Shown here one piece after another: positions 26,765 through 34,283 of a stretch of DNA of 64,000 bases. Made by a program: the position numbers and the translations under genes. The number at the start of each line of letters is the position of its first letter. Positions within the stretch are counted from its first letter, which is position 1. This stretch comes from Hyunsoonleella jejuensis (GTDB taxonomy: Bacteria; Bacteroidota; Bacteroidia; Flavobacteriales; Flavobacteriaceae). Where the stretch lies: NCBI RefSeq assembly GCF_900111025.1, contig NZ_FOFN01000002.1, positions 186,001 through 250,000 on the forward strand. Direction: 5' to 3'. Below the pieces are notes generated by a model. It ran no database searches, had not been told where the DNA came from, and worked only from the letters and a program-made list of their open reading frames with translations.

Positions 26765-26850
26765 TAAAAACAAAACCCACCCTCAATCGAAATTAAGGAT
26801 GGGAAAAAAATTGCTATGAAAAAGAAAAATTATCACTAAAGTTATTTAGC
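26765..26850 (-). ncRNA. Candidate small RNA downstream of dnaJ
   Basis: A consensus -7 box (26857-26864) is followed on the minus strand by about 85 nt without an ORF longer than a few codons, ending in a long hairpin (stem arms around CCCATCC / GGGTGGG, 26776-26803) with a T-rich tail TTTTGTTTTT. A small CTAAA / TTTAG stem lies near the predicted 5' end. Promoter plus terminator without a coding frame suggests an sRNA or a short untranslated transcript. The surrounding 539-bp spacer 26559-27097 contains nothing else recognised apart from the dnaJ terminator. No known RNA family is recognised. Confidence 0.4.
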
Positions 26851-26856
26851 GATATT

Positions 26857-26864
26857 CAAAGATA
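26857..26864 (-). promoter_or_regulatory. -7 box for the candidate small RNA
   Basis: TATCTTTG on the minus strand matches TAnnTTTG exactly. A TTTTG-containing stretch about 20-25 nt upstream could serve as the -33 element. Confidence 0.4.
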
Positions 26865-26917
26865 GTTTTTTTTTCTTAACTAATAGCAAAACTATTAAGA
26901 TAAGTTGCTTCTTACGC

Positions 26918-26943
26918 AAAAAAAATTCCGTTTTGCAACGGAA
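26918..26943 (-). terminator. Terminator of the grpE-dnaJ operon
   Basis: On the minus strand TTCCGTT / AACGGAA form a 7-bp stem with loop GCAA followed by at least eight T. It lies about 155 nt after the dnaJ stop. Confidence 0.8.
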
Positions 26944-27097
26944 CTTCTTGTTCTATTAAAGGATGGTAAATCCTTACTATGTTTCGTGAAATAATGATAG
27001 AAAAAATCTATTCTTTTTTTAACAGATTTCACTTCTATTGAAATTAATCTTATTCGAAACCCTATAACTCTGAAGACCTAAATAACTTTGATTTTCA

Positions 27098-28216
27098 CTA
27101 AGAAAACATATCTTTTACCTTTTCAAAGAATGATTTATCTGAACTTTCAGGTTTTGGGGAAAAATGGTCGTCTCCCATCATAGCCTCAAAAAACTCTTTT
27201 TGTTGTTTGTTTAAAGTTTTTGGTGTCCAAACATTTACATGTACCAATAAATCACCTTTGCCATAACCATTTAAACTTGGGATACCTTTACCGCGTAAGC
27301 GTAAAATTTTGCCTGATTGCACTCCAGATTCAATCTTTATGCGCACCTTGCCAGTTACGGTATCTATTTCTTTTGAAGTTCCCAAAACAGCCTCCGGGTA
27401 GCTCACGTACAAATCATAATGTAAATTATCGCCTTCACGTTGTAAGCGTTCGTGATCTATTTCTTCAATAGCTACTAGTAAATCTCCAGAAATCCCATTT
27501 CCTGGCGCCTCATTACCTTTACCAGAAACTTTAAGTTGCATACCATCTACAACACCTGCAGGAATTTTAATAGATACCGTTTCTTCAGTAAGTTTTAAAC
27601 CCTGAGCATCAGCATCCGAAGGTTTTCTGTCTATAGTTTGTCCTGCACCACCACAAACATTACACGGTGCAGAGGTTTGCATTCTTCCTAAAATAGTATT
27701 TGTTATTCTGGTAACCTGTCCTGTGCCTTGGCATGTAGAGCAGGTTTTGTAAGTTGTTCCTGGTGCTTGAACTTTACGTTTTACCTTTATTTTCTTTTCA
27801 ACGCCATTAGCCACTTCTTCTAATGTCAGCTTTACGCGAATACGAAGATTACTACCTTTAACACGACGTTGTCCACCTCCACCGCCGAAGCCAGAGAAGC
27901 CACCGCCACCGAAAGCACCACCAAAAATGTCTCCAAATTGACTAAATATGTCGTCCATATTCATGCCGCCGCCACCAAAACCACCGCCGCCTTCAAAGGC
28001 TTGGTGACCAAATTGGTCGTAACGTGCTTTCTTATCAGGATCGCTTAAAACTTCGTAAGCCTCAGCTGCTTCTTTAAATTTGGCTTCAGCTTCTTTATCA
28101 TCTGGGTTTTTATCTGGGTGAAACTCAATAGCCTTTTTCCTGTAAGCTTTCTTAATTTCACTGGCACTTGCACCTTTGCTTACTCCTAAAACTTCGTAAT
28201 AATCTCTCTTTGCCAT
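27098..28216 (-). CDS. dnaJ: Chaperone DnaJ with a shortened zinc-finger region
   Basis: Co-chaperone that delivers unfolded proteins to DnaK and stimulates its ATPase. The J domain has HPD at residues 33-35. A long Gly/Phe-rich linker spans about 74-116. The Cys-rich region holds only two CxxCxGxG repeats (C159-C162 and C185-C188) where type I DnaJ proteins usually have four, so only one zinc site can form. Two C-terminal substrate-binding domains follow ([31 protein letters not shown]). It is 372 aa and starts 9 nt after grpE. The shortened finger is probably a lineage trait and not a local mutation (inference). Confidence 0.95.
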   Translation of the reverse strand: MAKRDYYEVLGVSKGASASEIKKAYRKKAIEFHPDKNPDDKEAEAKFKEAAEAYEVLSDPDKKARYDQFGHQAFEGGGGFGGGGMNMDDIFSQFGDIFGGAFGGGGFSGFGGGGGQRRVKGSNLRIRVKLTLEEVANGVEKKIKVKRKVQAPGTTYKTCSTCQGTGQVTRITNTILGRMQTSAPCNVCGGAGQTIDRKPSDADAQGLKLTEETVSIKIPAGVVDGMQLKVSGKGNEAPGNGISGDLLVAIEEIDHERLQREGDNLHYDLYVSYPEAVLGTSKEIDTVTGKVRIKIESGVQSGKILRLRGKGIPSLNGYGKGDLLVHVNVWTPKTLNKQQKEFFEAMMGDDHFSPKPESSDKSFFEKVKDMFS

Positions 28217-28225
28217 GATTTTGCT

Positions 28226-28789
28226 TTATTGACCAACAACAACTTTTGGAAAACGAATAATAGTATCTCCCAATTTATAACCTTTCTCTACAACATCTAC
28301 AATTTTACCTTTTAAGTCATCGCTTGGAGCAGGTATTTGAGTAATTGCCGTGTGTATTTCGGCATCAAAAGTATCGCCTTGTTTTACTTCACAAATTGAT
28401 AGACCTTTCTTTTCTAACGTAGATAATAGTTTTTGGTAAATTAATAATACACCTTTACGCAACTCTTCTGCCTCTTTATCTTCTTCAATGTGCAAAAGTG
28501 CACGCTCAAAATCGTCAAGAACTGGTAAAAGCTCTAACATAATTTCTTTACCAGCGGTTTTAAACAATTCTACACGCTCTCTTGATGTTCGTTTTTTGTA
28601 GTTCTCAAACTCAGCAAATAAACGTAAAAACTTATCCTTTTCGTTTTGTAGTTCTTCTTTTAACTTATCCTCTGCAGATAATTCATCCGTCAACTCTTGT
28701 TCTTGTTGTTCTTCAACAGCTACAGGCTCTTTTTCTAAACCGTTAGCTTGCTCTTCTTTTATGTCTTTTGCTTTATTTTTTTTACTCAT
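28226..28789 (-). CDS. grpE: Nucleotide exchange factor GrpE
   Basis: Releases ADP from DnaK. A highly charged N-terminal tail (EEQANGLEKEPVAVEEQQEQEL) is followed by a long helix (LKEELQNEKDKFLRLFAEFENYKKRTSRERVE is the typical GrpE dimer helix region) and a C-terminal beta domain ending TIIRFPKVVVGQ. The frame is open to 28879, but the first 30 residues are not GrpE-like and include the promoter. The ATG at 28789 gives 187 aa. First gene of grpE-dnaJ. Confidence 0.94.
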   Translation of the reverse strand: MSKKNKAKDIKEEQANGLEKEPVAVEEQQEQELTDELSAEDKLKEELQNEKDKFLRLFAEFENYKKRTSRERVELFKTAGKEIMLELLPVLDDFERALLHIEEDKEAEELRKGVLLIYQKLLSTLEKKGLSICEVKQGDTFDAEIHTAITQIPAPSDDLKGKIVDVVEKGYKLGDTIIRFPKVVVGQ

Positions 28790-28824
28790 CTTGTATCCAA
28801 TTAATACTGCTATAATTCGGTTGG

Positions 28825-28832
28825 CAAAAGTA
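28825..28832 (-). promoter_or_regulatory. -7 box of the grpE-dnaJ promoter
   Basis: TACTTTTG on the minus strand lies 36 nt upstream of the grpE ATG. No CIRCE-type repeat was seen, so heat control by HrcA is not suggested here. Confidence 0.5.
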
Positions 28833-28897
28833 CTGCCATTATTATTAAAATGCCATATTGTCACTAAAAATTTTAACAAAACTTTTGTTTAACTTTT

Positions 28898-28930
28898 TTT
28901 GCGTTCTGTAAAACAAATTTGTTACTTTTG
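28898..28930 (+). promoter_or_regulatory. Promoter of the YceI gene
   Basis: TTTG at 28898-28901 and TACTTTTG at 28923-28930 are separated by 21 nt, an almost ideal Bacteroidota promoter. Transcription should start near 28936, about 20 nt before the ATG. Confidence 0.65.
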
Positions 28931-28957
28931 ACGTTTTAACACTAAAACTGATTAATT

Positions 28958-29614
28958 ATGAATTCAAAATTTAAAATGATATTGTTTATGAGTGCATTTG
29001 CTCTTGCACTTGTAGGATGTAAGGATAAGGCAAAAGAAGCACAAACTTCTGATGCTGAAGCTGCTGCAGAGGCAAAAGCTACTGCGGTAAAGTATGTAGC
29101 AGATGCGGAATCATCGTCTATTGAATGGAAAGGCTTTAAGCCAACAGGAACACACAATGGAACCATTAAATTATCTTCTGGTGTCGTAAACGTCAGCGAT
29201 GGCGCTGTTGAAAGCGGATCTTTTATAGTAGATATGGGTTCTATTAATGTATTGGACATTCCTGCTGAAGATGAACAAAATGGAAAATTAGCTGGACATT
29301 TAAAAAGTGCTGACTTTTTTGATGTTGAACAGTTTCCAAACGCTGCATTTGAAATCACAGGAATTAGCGAAGTAGAAGGAAAAACTATGCTTTCTGGTAA
29401 CTTAACGCTTAAGGATGTAAAAAATAATATTACATTTCCTGTTACGGTTTCTGAAAATGGAGAAACTATGACATTATCAAGTGAGACGTTTACAATAGAT
29501 CGTTCTAAATGGAACGTGCAATATGGTTCTAAATCGTTTTTTGATAATCTAGGTGATAAGTTTATCAACGATGATATTGAGCTTAAGGTTAATGTAACCG
29601 CAAAAAAAGCTTAA
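28958..29614 (+). CDS. YceI-family lipoprotein
   Basis: A lipoprotein signal ends in LVGC (residue 21), followed by acidic/Lys residues KDKAKEA. The rest is a YceI lipocalin-like beta-barrel: SSIEWKGFKPTGTHNGTIKL, GSFIVDMGSINVLD, HLKSADFFDVEQFPNAAFEITGIS and the closing DRSKWNVQYGSKSFFDNLGD. YceI proteins bind polyisoprenoids or other amphiphiles in the periplasm or outer membrane; the ligand here is unknown. The 218-aa length is normal. Divergent from grpE and ends in a hairpin terminator. Confidence 0.92.
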   Translation: MNSKFKMILFMSAFALALVGCKDKAKEAQTSDAEAAAEAKATAVKYVADAESSSIEWKGFKPTGTHNGTIKLSSGVVNVSDGAVESGSFIVDMGSINVLDIPAEDEQNGKLAGHLKSADFFDVEQFPNAAFEITGISEVEGKTMLSGNLTLKDVKNNITFPVTVSENGETMTLSSETFTIDRSKWNVQYGSKSFFDNLGDKFINDDIELKVNVTAKKA

Positions 29615-29644
29615 AACGAGGAGTGACTAACTCAAACTTTTACA

Positions 29645-29676
29645 AAAACCATCTTATGAAAATGAGGTGGTTTTTT
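29645..29676 (+). terminator. Terminator of the YceI gene
   Basis: A 12-bp stem (AAAACCATCTTA / TGAGGTGGTTTT with two G-U pairs) and T-run lie 30 nt after the stop codon. Confidence 0.75.
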
Positions 29677-29744
29677 ATTTACGTTACATTATTTGAATCA
29701 CTTTTAATTTTATAAAATCGCTTCTAAAGACTGTCAAATAGAAC

Positions 29745-29771
29745 AAAAAAAACGCCCTATAACATAGGGCG
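29745..29771 (-). terminator. Terminator of the fasciclin gene
   Basis: CGCCCTA / TAGGGCG stem with a 5-nt loop, followed on the minus strand by eight T, 30 nt beyond the fasciclin stop codon. Confidence 0.8.
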
Positions 29772-29800
29772 CCTTCCTTTTCATAACAGTTTCTTCCCAA

Positions 29801-30313
29801 TTACTTAGGCATCACTACTGTGTCAATTACATGAATAACACCATTACTTCCCATCACATCTGTCATTATTATTTCACTGTAATTTCCGTTTTGGTCTTTC
29901 AACCATATTTTTCCATCTTTTTGCTTTACGGTTAATTCTTGTCCGTTAAGCGCCTTCAACGTTACCATGCCTTTATTTTTCTTCAAGGCTGCAACTACTG
30001 CCTTAGCATCTAATTTTCCAGATACAACATGATATGTTAAGATATTGGTTAAGGCTTTTTTATTCTCTGGCTTTAATAAAGAGTTTAATGTATTCGCATC
30101 AATTTTTCCAAATGCAGCGTTATTTGGAGCAAATACAGTAAAAGGACCATCACCTTGTAATGCACCTACTAAATCGGCTGCTTTTAAAGCTGCCACTAGG
30201 GTTGAGAAATCTTCATTTCCAACGGCTACATCGACAATTGTTTTTTGAGCAGAGGCGAACTGACTTATTGTTAATGCTACTACCGTGGTTAAAATAAATA
30301 CTAACTTTTTCAT
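29801..30313 (-). CDS. Secreted fasciclin-domain protein
   Basis: A signal peptide (to SAQ, residue 22) precedes one FAS1 domain: the H1 block TLVAALKAADLVGALQGDGPFTVFAPNNAAF, the YHVV motif in LTNILTYHVVSGKLDA and the C-terminal NGVIHVIDTVVMP. FAS1 domains mediate adhesion or protein binding at the cell surface. The 170-aa length is normal for the single-domain form. It is divergent from the ECF sigma/anti-sigma pair and is a plausible target of that pair (inference). Confidence 0.93.
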   Translation of the reverse strand: MKKLVFILTTVVALTISQFASAQKTIVDVAVGNEDFSTLVAALKAADLVGALQGDGPFTVFAPNNAAFGKIDANTLNSLLKPENKKALTNILTYHVVSGKLDAKAVVAALKKNKGMVTLKALNGQELTVKQKDGKIWLKDQNGNYSEIIMTDVMGSNGVIHVIDTVVMPK

Positions 30314-30343
30314 AATAATTTTGTTTTTTGGTTAAACTAAATT

Positions 30344-30368
30344 GCACTTTTTTCGTTTTTTGAAGTGC
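30344..30368. promoter_or_regulatory. Inverted repeat between fasciclin and sigma genes
   Basis: GCACTT and AAGTGC are separated by 13 T-rich bases in the divergent spacer. It could be a regulator site shared by both promoters; no further evidence. Confidence 0.3.
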
Positions 30369-30441
30369 TTTCATTTATATTTACACAGGTTTGTTTCCGC
30401 TGGATGAACCCATCCTGCTTTTTGGGAAATCTTTAACATTT

Positions 30442-30999
30442 ATGCACAATAACGAGATACTTATTTCAAATCTTAAAAACAAGGATGAAGCTGCCTTATC
30501 TCAACTTTATGATGCCTATGCACCTGCTATTTATGGCGTTATTTTTAGAATGTGCAAGGATGAACAGCATGCTCAAAACATTTTACAAGACACGTTTTTA
30601 ACTATTTGGGATAAATCACATCAATATAATCCTGAAAAGGGTAAATTTTACACATGGGCATATAGGATTGCGAAGAATAAAACATTAAATTTTTTAAGAT
30701 CGAAAAAAAAGCTCATCCAAACCGAAGATTTAAGTGTATATAAAGATGAGACCGAAACATTAAAAGATGAAGTTGATACGTTTCAACTTAAAGGATATTT
30801 AAATAAGTTAGAACCGCATCATAAAAAAGCTTTGGAATTAGTCTTTTTTAATGGTTTAACACATAGAGAAGCACATAAAGAAATGGATGTGCCATTAGGA
30901 ACCTTTAAATCTTATATAAAACAAGCCTTAAAAAAGTTAAAGCTAAGTTACGACAAGGCAATTGTATGGTTATTGATTTTAATTGAAGTGATACGATGA
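30442..30999 (+). CDS. ECF RNA polymerase sigma factor
   Basis: Small sigma-70-family factor with region 2 (LYDAYAPAIYGVIFRMCKDEQHAQNILQDTFLTIW, FYTWAYRIAKNKTLNFLRSKKK) and region 4 (LEPHHKKALELVFFNGLTHREAHKEMDVPLGTFKSYIKQALKKLK). It directs transcription of a regulon released by its anti-sigma partner. The frame is open to a TTG at 30391, but the family begins near the ATG at 30442 (185 aa). It overlaps the anti-sigma gene by 4 nt, a sign of translational coupling. Confidence 0.93.
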   Translation: MHNNEILISNLKNKDEAALSQLYDAYAPAIYGVIFRMCKDEQHAQNILQDTFLTIWDKSHQYNPEKGKFYTWAYRIAKNKTLNFLRSKKKLIQTEDLSVYKDETETLKDEVDTFQLKGYLNKLEPHHKKALELVFFNGLTHREAHKEMDVPLGTFKSYIKQALKKLKLSYDKAIVWLLILIEVIR

Positions 31000-31772
31000 T
31001 GGATAAAGCCTACATATTGGAAAACGGAATCATAGAGCAATATCTATTAGGCGAACTCCGTATTGAAGAAGAGTTGGCCCTAGAACGCTTATTGGTTGAA
31101 GATGAAGAATTAAAAGCAAGATTTAAAATTGTTGAAGCCAGTTTTGAAACCATGGCTTTTGATAATGCTATTAATCCTCCAAAAATGGTGAAAGCTAATT
31201 TGATGGACAGCATAAAAGGTACCGATATAAAAGTACTGCCTTTACAAAATAAAACTCCTTTTAAATCTTATTTAGCAATTGCAGCTAGTATTGCAGCTAT
31301 CATGATTATGGGAAGTGTTTGGATGTACTCGCAACTAAATGATACCAAGCAACAATTGCAAATCGCAAAAGAAAAAAATTCTATTTTATTGAAAGATATT
31401 GAAGGCTTAACTACCAACTTAGAAAGTGCATCTACATATTTAGCTATTTTAAATTCAACAGACACAAAACAATACATCCTAGAAGGGAACGCTCTTTCAC
31501 CTGAGGCCAAAGTGGTAAGTTATGTGAATCATAGAGATAAAAAAGTAATCGTAAATGCTGCAGAATTACCACAATTAGATGCAGAACACGACTACCAAAT
31601 GTGGGCAGATGTTGATGGGGAAATGATTAATATGGGTGTTATCAATAAAGATACTCAATTATTAGCCATGAATTATATTAAAGATGCTGCATCTTTGAAC
31701 ATTACTATTGAGCCCGCCGGTGGAAGCGACCATCCTACAGTTTCCAGATTAATTACAAATGTTTATTTGTAA
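30996..31772 (+). CDS. Membrane anti-sigma factor (RskA-like)
   Basis: The N-terminal cytosolic sigma-binding region (residues 1-75, IIEQYLLGELRIEEELALERLL) is followed by a single membrane helix at about 92-113 (YLAIAASIAAIMIMGSVWMYS), a short coiled coil and a C-terminal extracytoplasmic anti-sigma-K-type domain (DYQMWADVDGEMINMGVI, TIEPAGGSDHP). It probably holds the sigma factor inactive at the inner membrane until a signal arrives. 258 aa. Confidence 0.88.
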   Translation: MMDKAYILENGIIEQYLLGELRIEEELALERLLVEDEELKARFKIVEASFETMAFDNAINPPKMVKANLMDSIKGTDIKVLPLQNKTPFKSYLAIAASIAAIMIMGSVWMYSQLNDTKQQLQIAKEKNSILLKDIEGLTTNLESASTYLAILNSTDTKQYILEGNALSPEAKVVSYVNHRDKKVIVNAAELPQLDAEHDYQMWADVDGEMINMGVINKDTQLLAMNYIKDAASLNITIEPAGGSDHPTVSRLITNVYL

Positions 31773-31779
31773 TTTTAAT

Positions 31780-32685
31780 TTAACCTAATAAATCCTTTAA
31801 GGCTTGCTCTAAATAATTATACTCGAACTCAAACCCTTTACTTTCTATTTTTTTAGAGCTCACACGCTGACTTTCAAATAGAATGATATGCATTTCTCCT
31901 AAAACTAATTTCATTAAAAATTTTGGAATGTTTGGTAGAAATAAAGGTCTACAAAGCACTTTTGCCGCTGTTTTTGTAAGCTCTTTGTTCGTAACAGGAT
32001 TAGGTGCAACGCCGTTGTAAACACCTTCTAAATCATTCTCTAAAATAAATACAAATACACGTGATAAATCCTCAATATGAATCCATGACTGCCATTGTTT
32101 TCCACTTCCAAAAGCTGCACCTGCACCAAACTTTATTGGTTTTGTAATTTCTTTTAGCGCACCTCCTTTATCTGACAACACCAAACCAATGCGAACTTTC
32201 GAGACTTTAATATTTACTTTTGAAAAACCATCAACGGCTTGTTCCCAAGCTTGCACTACTTCTCCAAGAAATGAATTGCTAACCTCTTTATGGGTTTGAT
32301 CGTAATAATTAGTCAATGAATCTGGATAAATTCCAATAGCACTTGCTGACACAATTTGTTTTATGTTATGCGATTCACCTTTTAAAGTATCAATAAGTAA
32401 TTGAGTGCTCTCTACTCTACTATTAATAACTTCTTTTTTATAAGCTTCTGTCCACCGTTTTGAGATTGAGGCTCCAGCTAAATGAATAATAGCATCAACA
32501 CCTTTAAAACAGTTTATATCTATTTCTCGAGTATCTACATTCCAGTAGAATCCTTTGTAGTTGTCATCTTGAGAGATTTTAGATTTGCGGGTTGTGAGGT
32601 AATTGACTTGTATGTTTTTTGCATGACAGCGTTTGACAATTTCCTGTCCGACCAATCCCGTAGCTCCTGTAATTAAAACGCGCAT
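31780..32685 (-). CDS. TIGR01777-family NAD(P)-binding epimerase-like protein
   Basis: Extended-SDR Rossmann protein: N-terminal GATGLVGQEIV (residues 7-17), DAIIHLAGASISKRW, then SASAIGIYPD in the place of the usual SDR serine region, and a C-terminal DUF1731-type block (LFLPNIPKFLMKLVLGEMHIILFESQRVSSKKIESKGFEF). This matches the YfcH/TIGR01777 family, whose substrate is not established. The 301-aa length is normal. It converges on the anti-sigma gene with 7 nt between stops. Confidence 0.9.
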   Translation of the reverse strand: MRVLITGATGLVGQEIVKRCHAKNIQVNYLTTRKSKISQDDNYKGFYWNVDTREIDINCFKGVDAIIHLAGASISKRWTEAYKKEVINSRVESTQLLIDTLKGESHNIKQIVSASAIGIYPDSLTNYYDQTHKEVSNSFLGEVVQAWEQAVDGFSKVNIKVSKVRIGLVLSDKGGALKEITKPIKFGAGAAFGSGKQWQSWIHIEDLSRVFVFILENDLEGVYNGVAPNPVTNKELTKTAAKVLCRPLFLPNIPKFLMKLVLGEMHIILFESQRVSSKKIESKGFEFEYNYLEQALKDLLG

Positions 32686-32802
32686 CTTCTTTTTTGTATA
32701 AATTTACGAAATGGTATAGGCTAAGACCGAAAGTTTAAGTTAGGTTTAACAGAAATCGTTTGAAGTTTTTAATTTTCTTGTAAAGGTTTTTAAGACTACA
32801 AT

Positions 32803-33531
32803 TTATTTTGTTGCACGAAGCATTTCTCGCTTTCCTGGAGGCCCTGGTAATCGTTCTACTGTAAAACCTACGGATTGCATTGCGCGACGCACACTACCTT
32901 TTGCTGAATAGGTTACTAAAACACCTTTTGGCTTTAGAGCTACGTACATTTTTTGGAATATAGCCTCAGTCCACAGTTCGGGTTGTACTCTGGCTCCAAA
33001 TGCATCAAAATAAACCAGATTGAATTTATTTTCATCACTTATTTCATCAAACATTTTTTGCTGTTTAGTCAACTGAAAACTTTGACTTAAATTAAACTGC
33101 TTTTCCCAATTTGAATTGTGCATGTTTTGGAATACTTCTGCTCTGCTATCTGCCTTTAATTCTGAAAGGTAATTAAGATGTTTTATTTCATTAGATGCTA
33201 AAGGGTAACCTTCTACTCCAACATAGTCAATATTTAGGTTAAGCTTTTCGGCTTCTAAATAGGTGATGAAAGCGTTGAGACCAGTACCAAAACCTATTTC
33301 TAAAATGGAAATGCTTTGAGACTTCTCGACTGCGCTCGAAGTGACATTGGATTGGTTTTTTTTTATAGATCCTGAAACAAGTTCAGGATGACAAAGCTGA
33401 TGTAACCCATATTTTATAAAAACGTGATATGCTTCTTGTATGGCGCCATGTTTGGAATGATATTGTTCGTTCCATTCTGGAATATGAATGGTTGAAGACC
33501 CATCGGCGGTAATTATAATTTCACGTTTCAT
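32803..33531 (-). CDS. mnmD: tRNA 5-methylaminomethyl-2-thiouridine methyltransferase, with a repeat-derived insert
   Basis: Stand-alone homologue of the MnmC methyltransferase domain. It would convert the wobble nm5s2U34 of tRNA to mnm5s2U using SAM. Seen: DGSSTIHIPEWNEQYHSKHGA at the N-terminus, the SAM motif ILEIGFGTGLNAF near residues 76-88, and FDAFGARVQPELWTEAIFQKMY with GVLVTYSAKGSVRRAMQSVGF in the C-terminal half. Residues 47-73 (from CHPELV to EKSQS) do not look like the family; they translate a REP-like repeat (33313-33393). The reading frame is preserved across 81 nt, so the enzyme may still be made with a 27-residue surface loop ahead of the SAM motif. Confidence 0.88.
   Translation of the reverse strand: MKREIIITADGSSTIHIPEWNEQYHSKHGAIQEAYHVFIKYGLHQLCHPELVSGSIKKNQSNVTSSAVEKSQSISILEIGFGTGLNAFITYLEAEKLNLNIDYVGVEGYPLASNEIKHLNYLSELKADSRAEVFQNMHNSNWEKQFNLSQSFQLTKQQKMFDEISDENKFNLVYFDAFGARVQPELWTEAIFQKMYVALKPKGVLVTYSAKGSVRRAMQSVGFTVERLPGPPGKREMLRATK
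33313..33393. repeat. REP-like double palindrome inside mnmD
   Basis: Two short palindromes with a T-rich spacer: CTTCTCGACTGCGCTCGAAG around 33322-33341 and ATCCTGAA / TTCAGGAT at 33369-33389. Each is followed or preceded by TGACA. Similar palindromes are widespread between genes in Bacteroidota genomes; here the unit is translated in frame as part of mnmD and encodes the peptide HPELVSGS. Confidence 0.7.
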
Positions 33532-33561
33532 GTTATACTACAAATGCAAAATGTTTCTTTT

Positions 33562-33638
33562 GCGTTAGGGATTGAACGGTCTGTTTGAGCTCCTCGCAGA
33601 GAGCGAGTAGTGAAAGCCCGACCCTTGTGGTAACGCCC
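33562..33638. repeat. Modular repeat, copy A (77 bp)
   Basis: It begins GCGTTAGGGATTGAA, has a CTCGC / GCGAG hairpin core, then GAAAGCCCGACCC and ends GGTAACGCCC, so the ends GCGTTA and TAACGC are inverted. It lies 30 bp upstream of the mnmD start. It shares both end blocks with copies at 41735-41822 and 63633-63760. Confidence 0.7.
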
Positions 33639-33688
33639 GCCTTTTGATACAATTCTTCATACTTCAGAATCCCTCAAGGCCACAAAAT

Positions 33689-34192
33689 TTATTGAGCCAC
33701 TAAAACACCATCGGCTTCGAAAGAATAGGTGCGCTTAGGTTCTGTTATTTCTGCAATTTCTTCGGCAGACTTACCTGCATCTTCAGCGTAATGGCGCTGT
33801 TCATCAACTGAAACTTCTTTTATATAAGCTTTACCGTTTATCACAACTTCTTTACCGGCAATATCTTTTGGTACGAAAAAGCCATAATCTTTAAATTTCA
33901 CCATGACTTCTTTGTCTTCGCCTAAATCTAAAGTCATCCAACATCCTTTGGCTTGACAAACTTTATTCACCTTTGCTTTCATCTTAGTATCGATACTATC
34001 GCCTTCTGCCATTGAAGCATAATGCGCTGCCATAGATTTGGCGATAACAGCATCGTTAGAAACGATTTCTTTACCGAAAGATACATACGCAATATCGCTA
34101 TTTTGGTTAGTTTCAGTATTGGTTTCGGTTGATTTCTTTTTGCAAGAACTTAGTGTTAAACCACAGATTATCAATAGTATTACGAATCTCAT
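33689..34192 (-). CDS. DUF4920-like lipoprotein
   Basis: The lipoprotein signal ends LSSC at residue 16. A low-complexity Thr/Lys/Glu linker is followed by an OB-like beta domain: AKVNKVCQAKGCWMTLDLGE with two Cys, FKDYGFFVPKDIAGKEVVINGKAY and YSFEADGVLVAQ. This matches the DUF4920 family as remembered. The VCxxxGCW pair suggests metal or redox binding, unproven. 167 aa, probably anchored in the outer membrane facing the periplasm. Confidence 0.75.
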   Translation of the reverse strand: MRFVILLIICGLTLSSCKKKSTETNTETNQNSDIAYVSFGKEIVSNDAVIAKSMAAHYASMAEGDSIDTKMKAKVNKVCQAKGCWMTLDLGEDKEVMVKFKDYGFFVPKDIAGKEVVINGKAYIKEVSVDEQRHYAEDAGKSAEEIAEITEPKRTYSFEADGVLVAQ

Positions 34193-34256
34193 AATATGAA
34201 AATTTTAATTTTAAAGCATTTATGTAAATATACCGCTTTTTTGAGAATGAATTTTA

Positions 34257-34264
34257 TAAATTTG
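34257..34264 (+). promoter_or_regulatory. -7 box of ilvE
   Basis: TAAATTTG matches TAnnTTTG and lies 19 nt before the ATG; the -33 element is unclear. Confidence 0.45.
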
Positions 34265-34283
34265 TAAGCTAAATTAGCAAGAT

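Noticed and set aside
26815-26838. Seven-codon ATG...TAA frame within the dnaJ downstream spacer
   Set aside because: It is on the strand opposite to the promoter-terminator unit, has no promoter of its own and could arise by chance.
28942-29568. 208-codon antisense frame across the YceI gene
   Set aside because: It mirrors the coding frame of an unambiguous YceI lipoprotein with promoter and terminator; a shadow frame.
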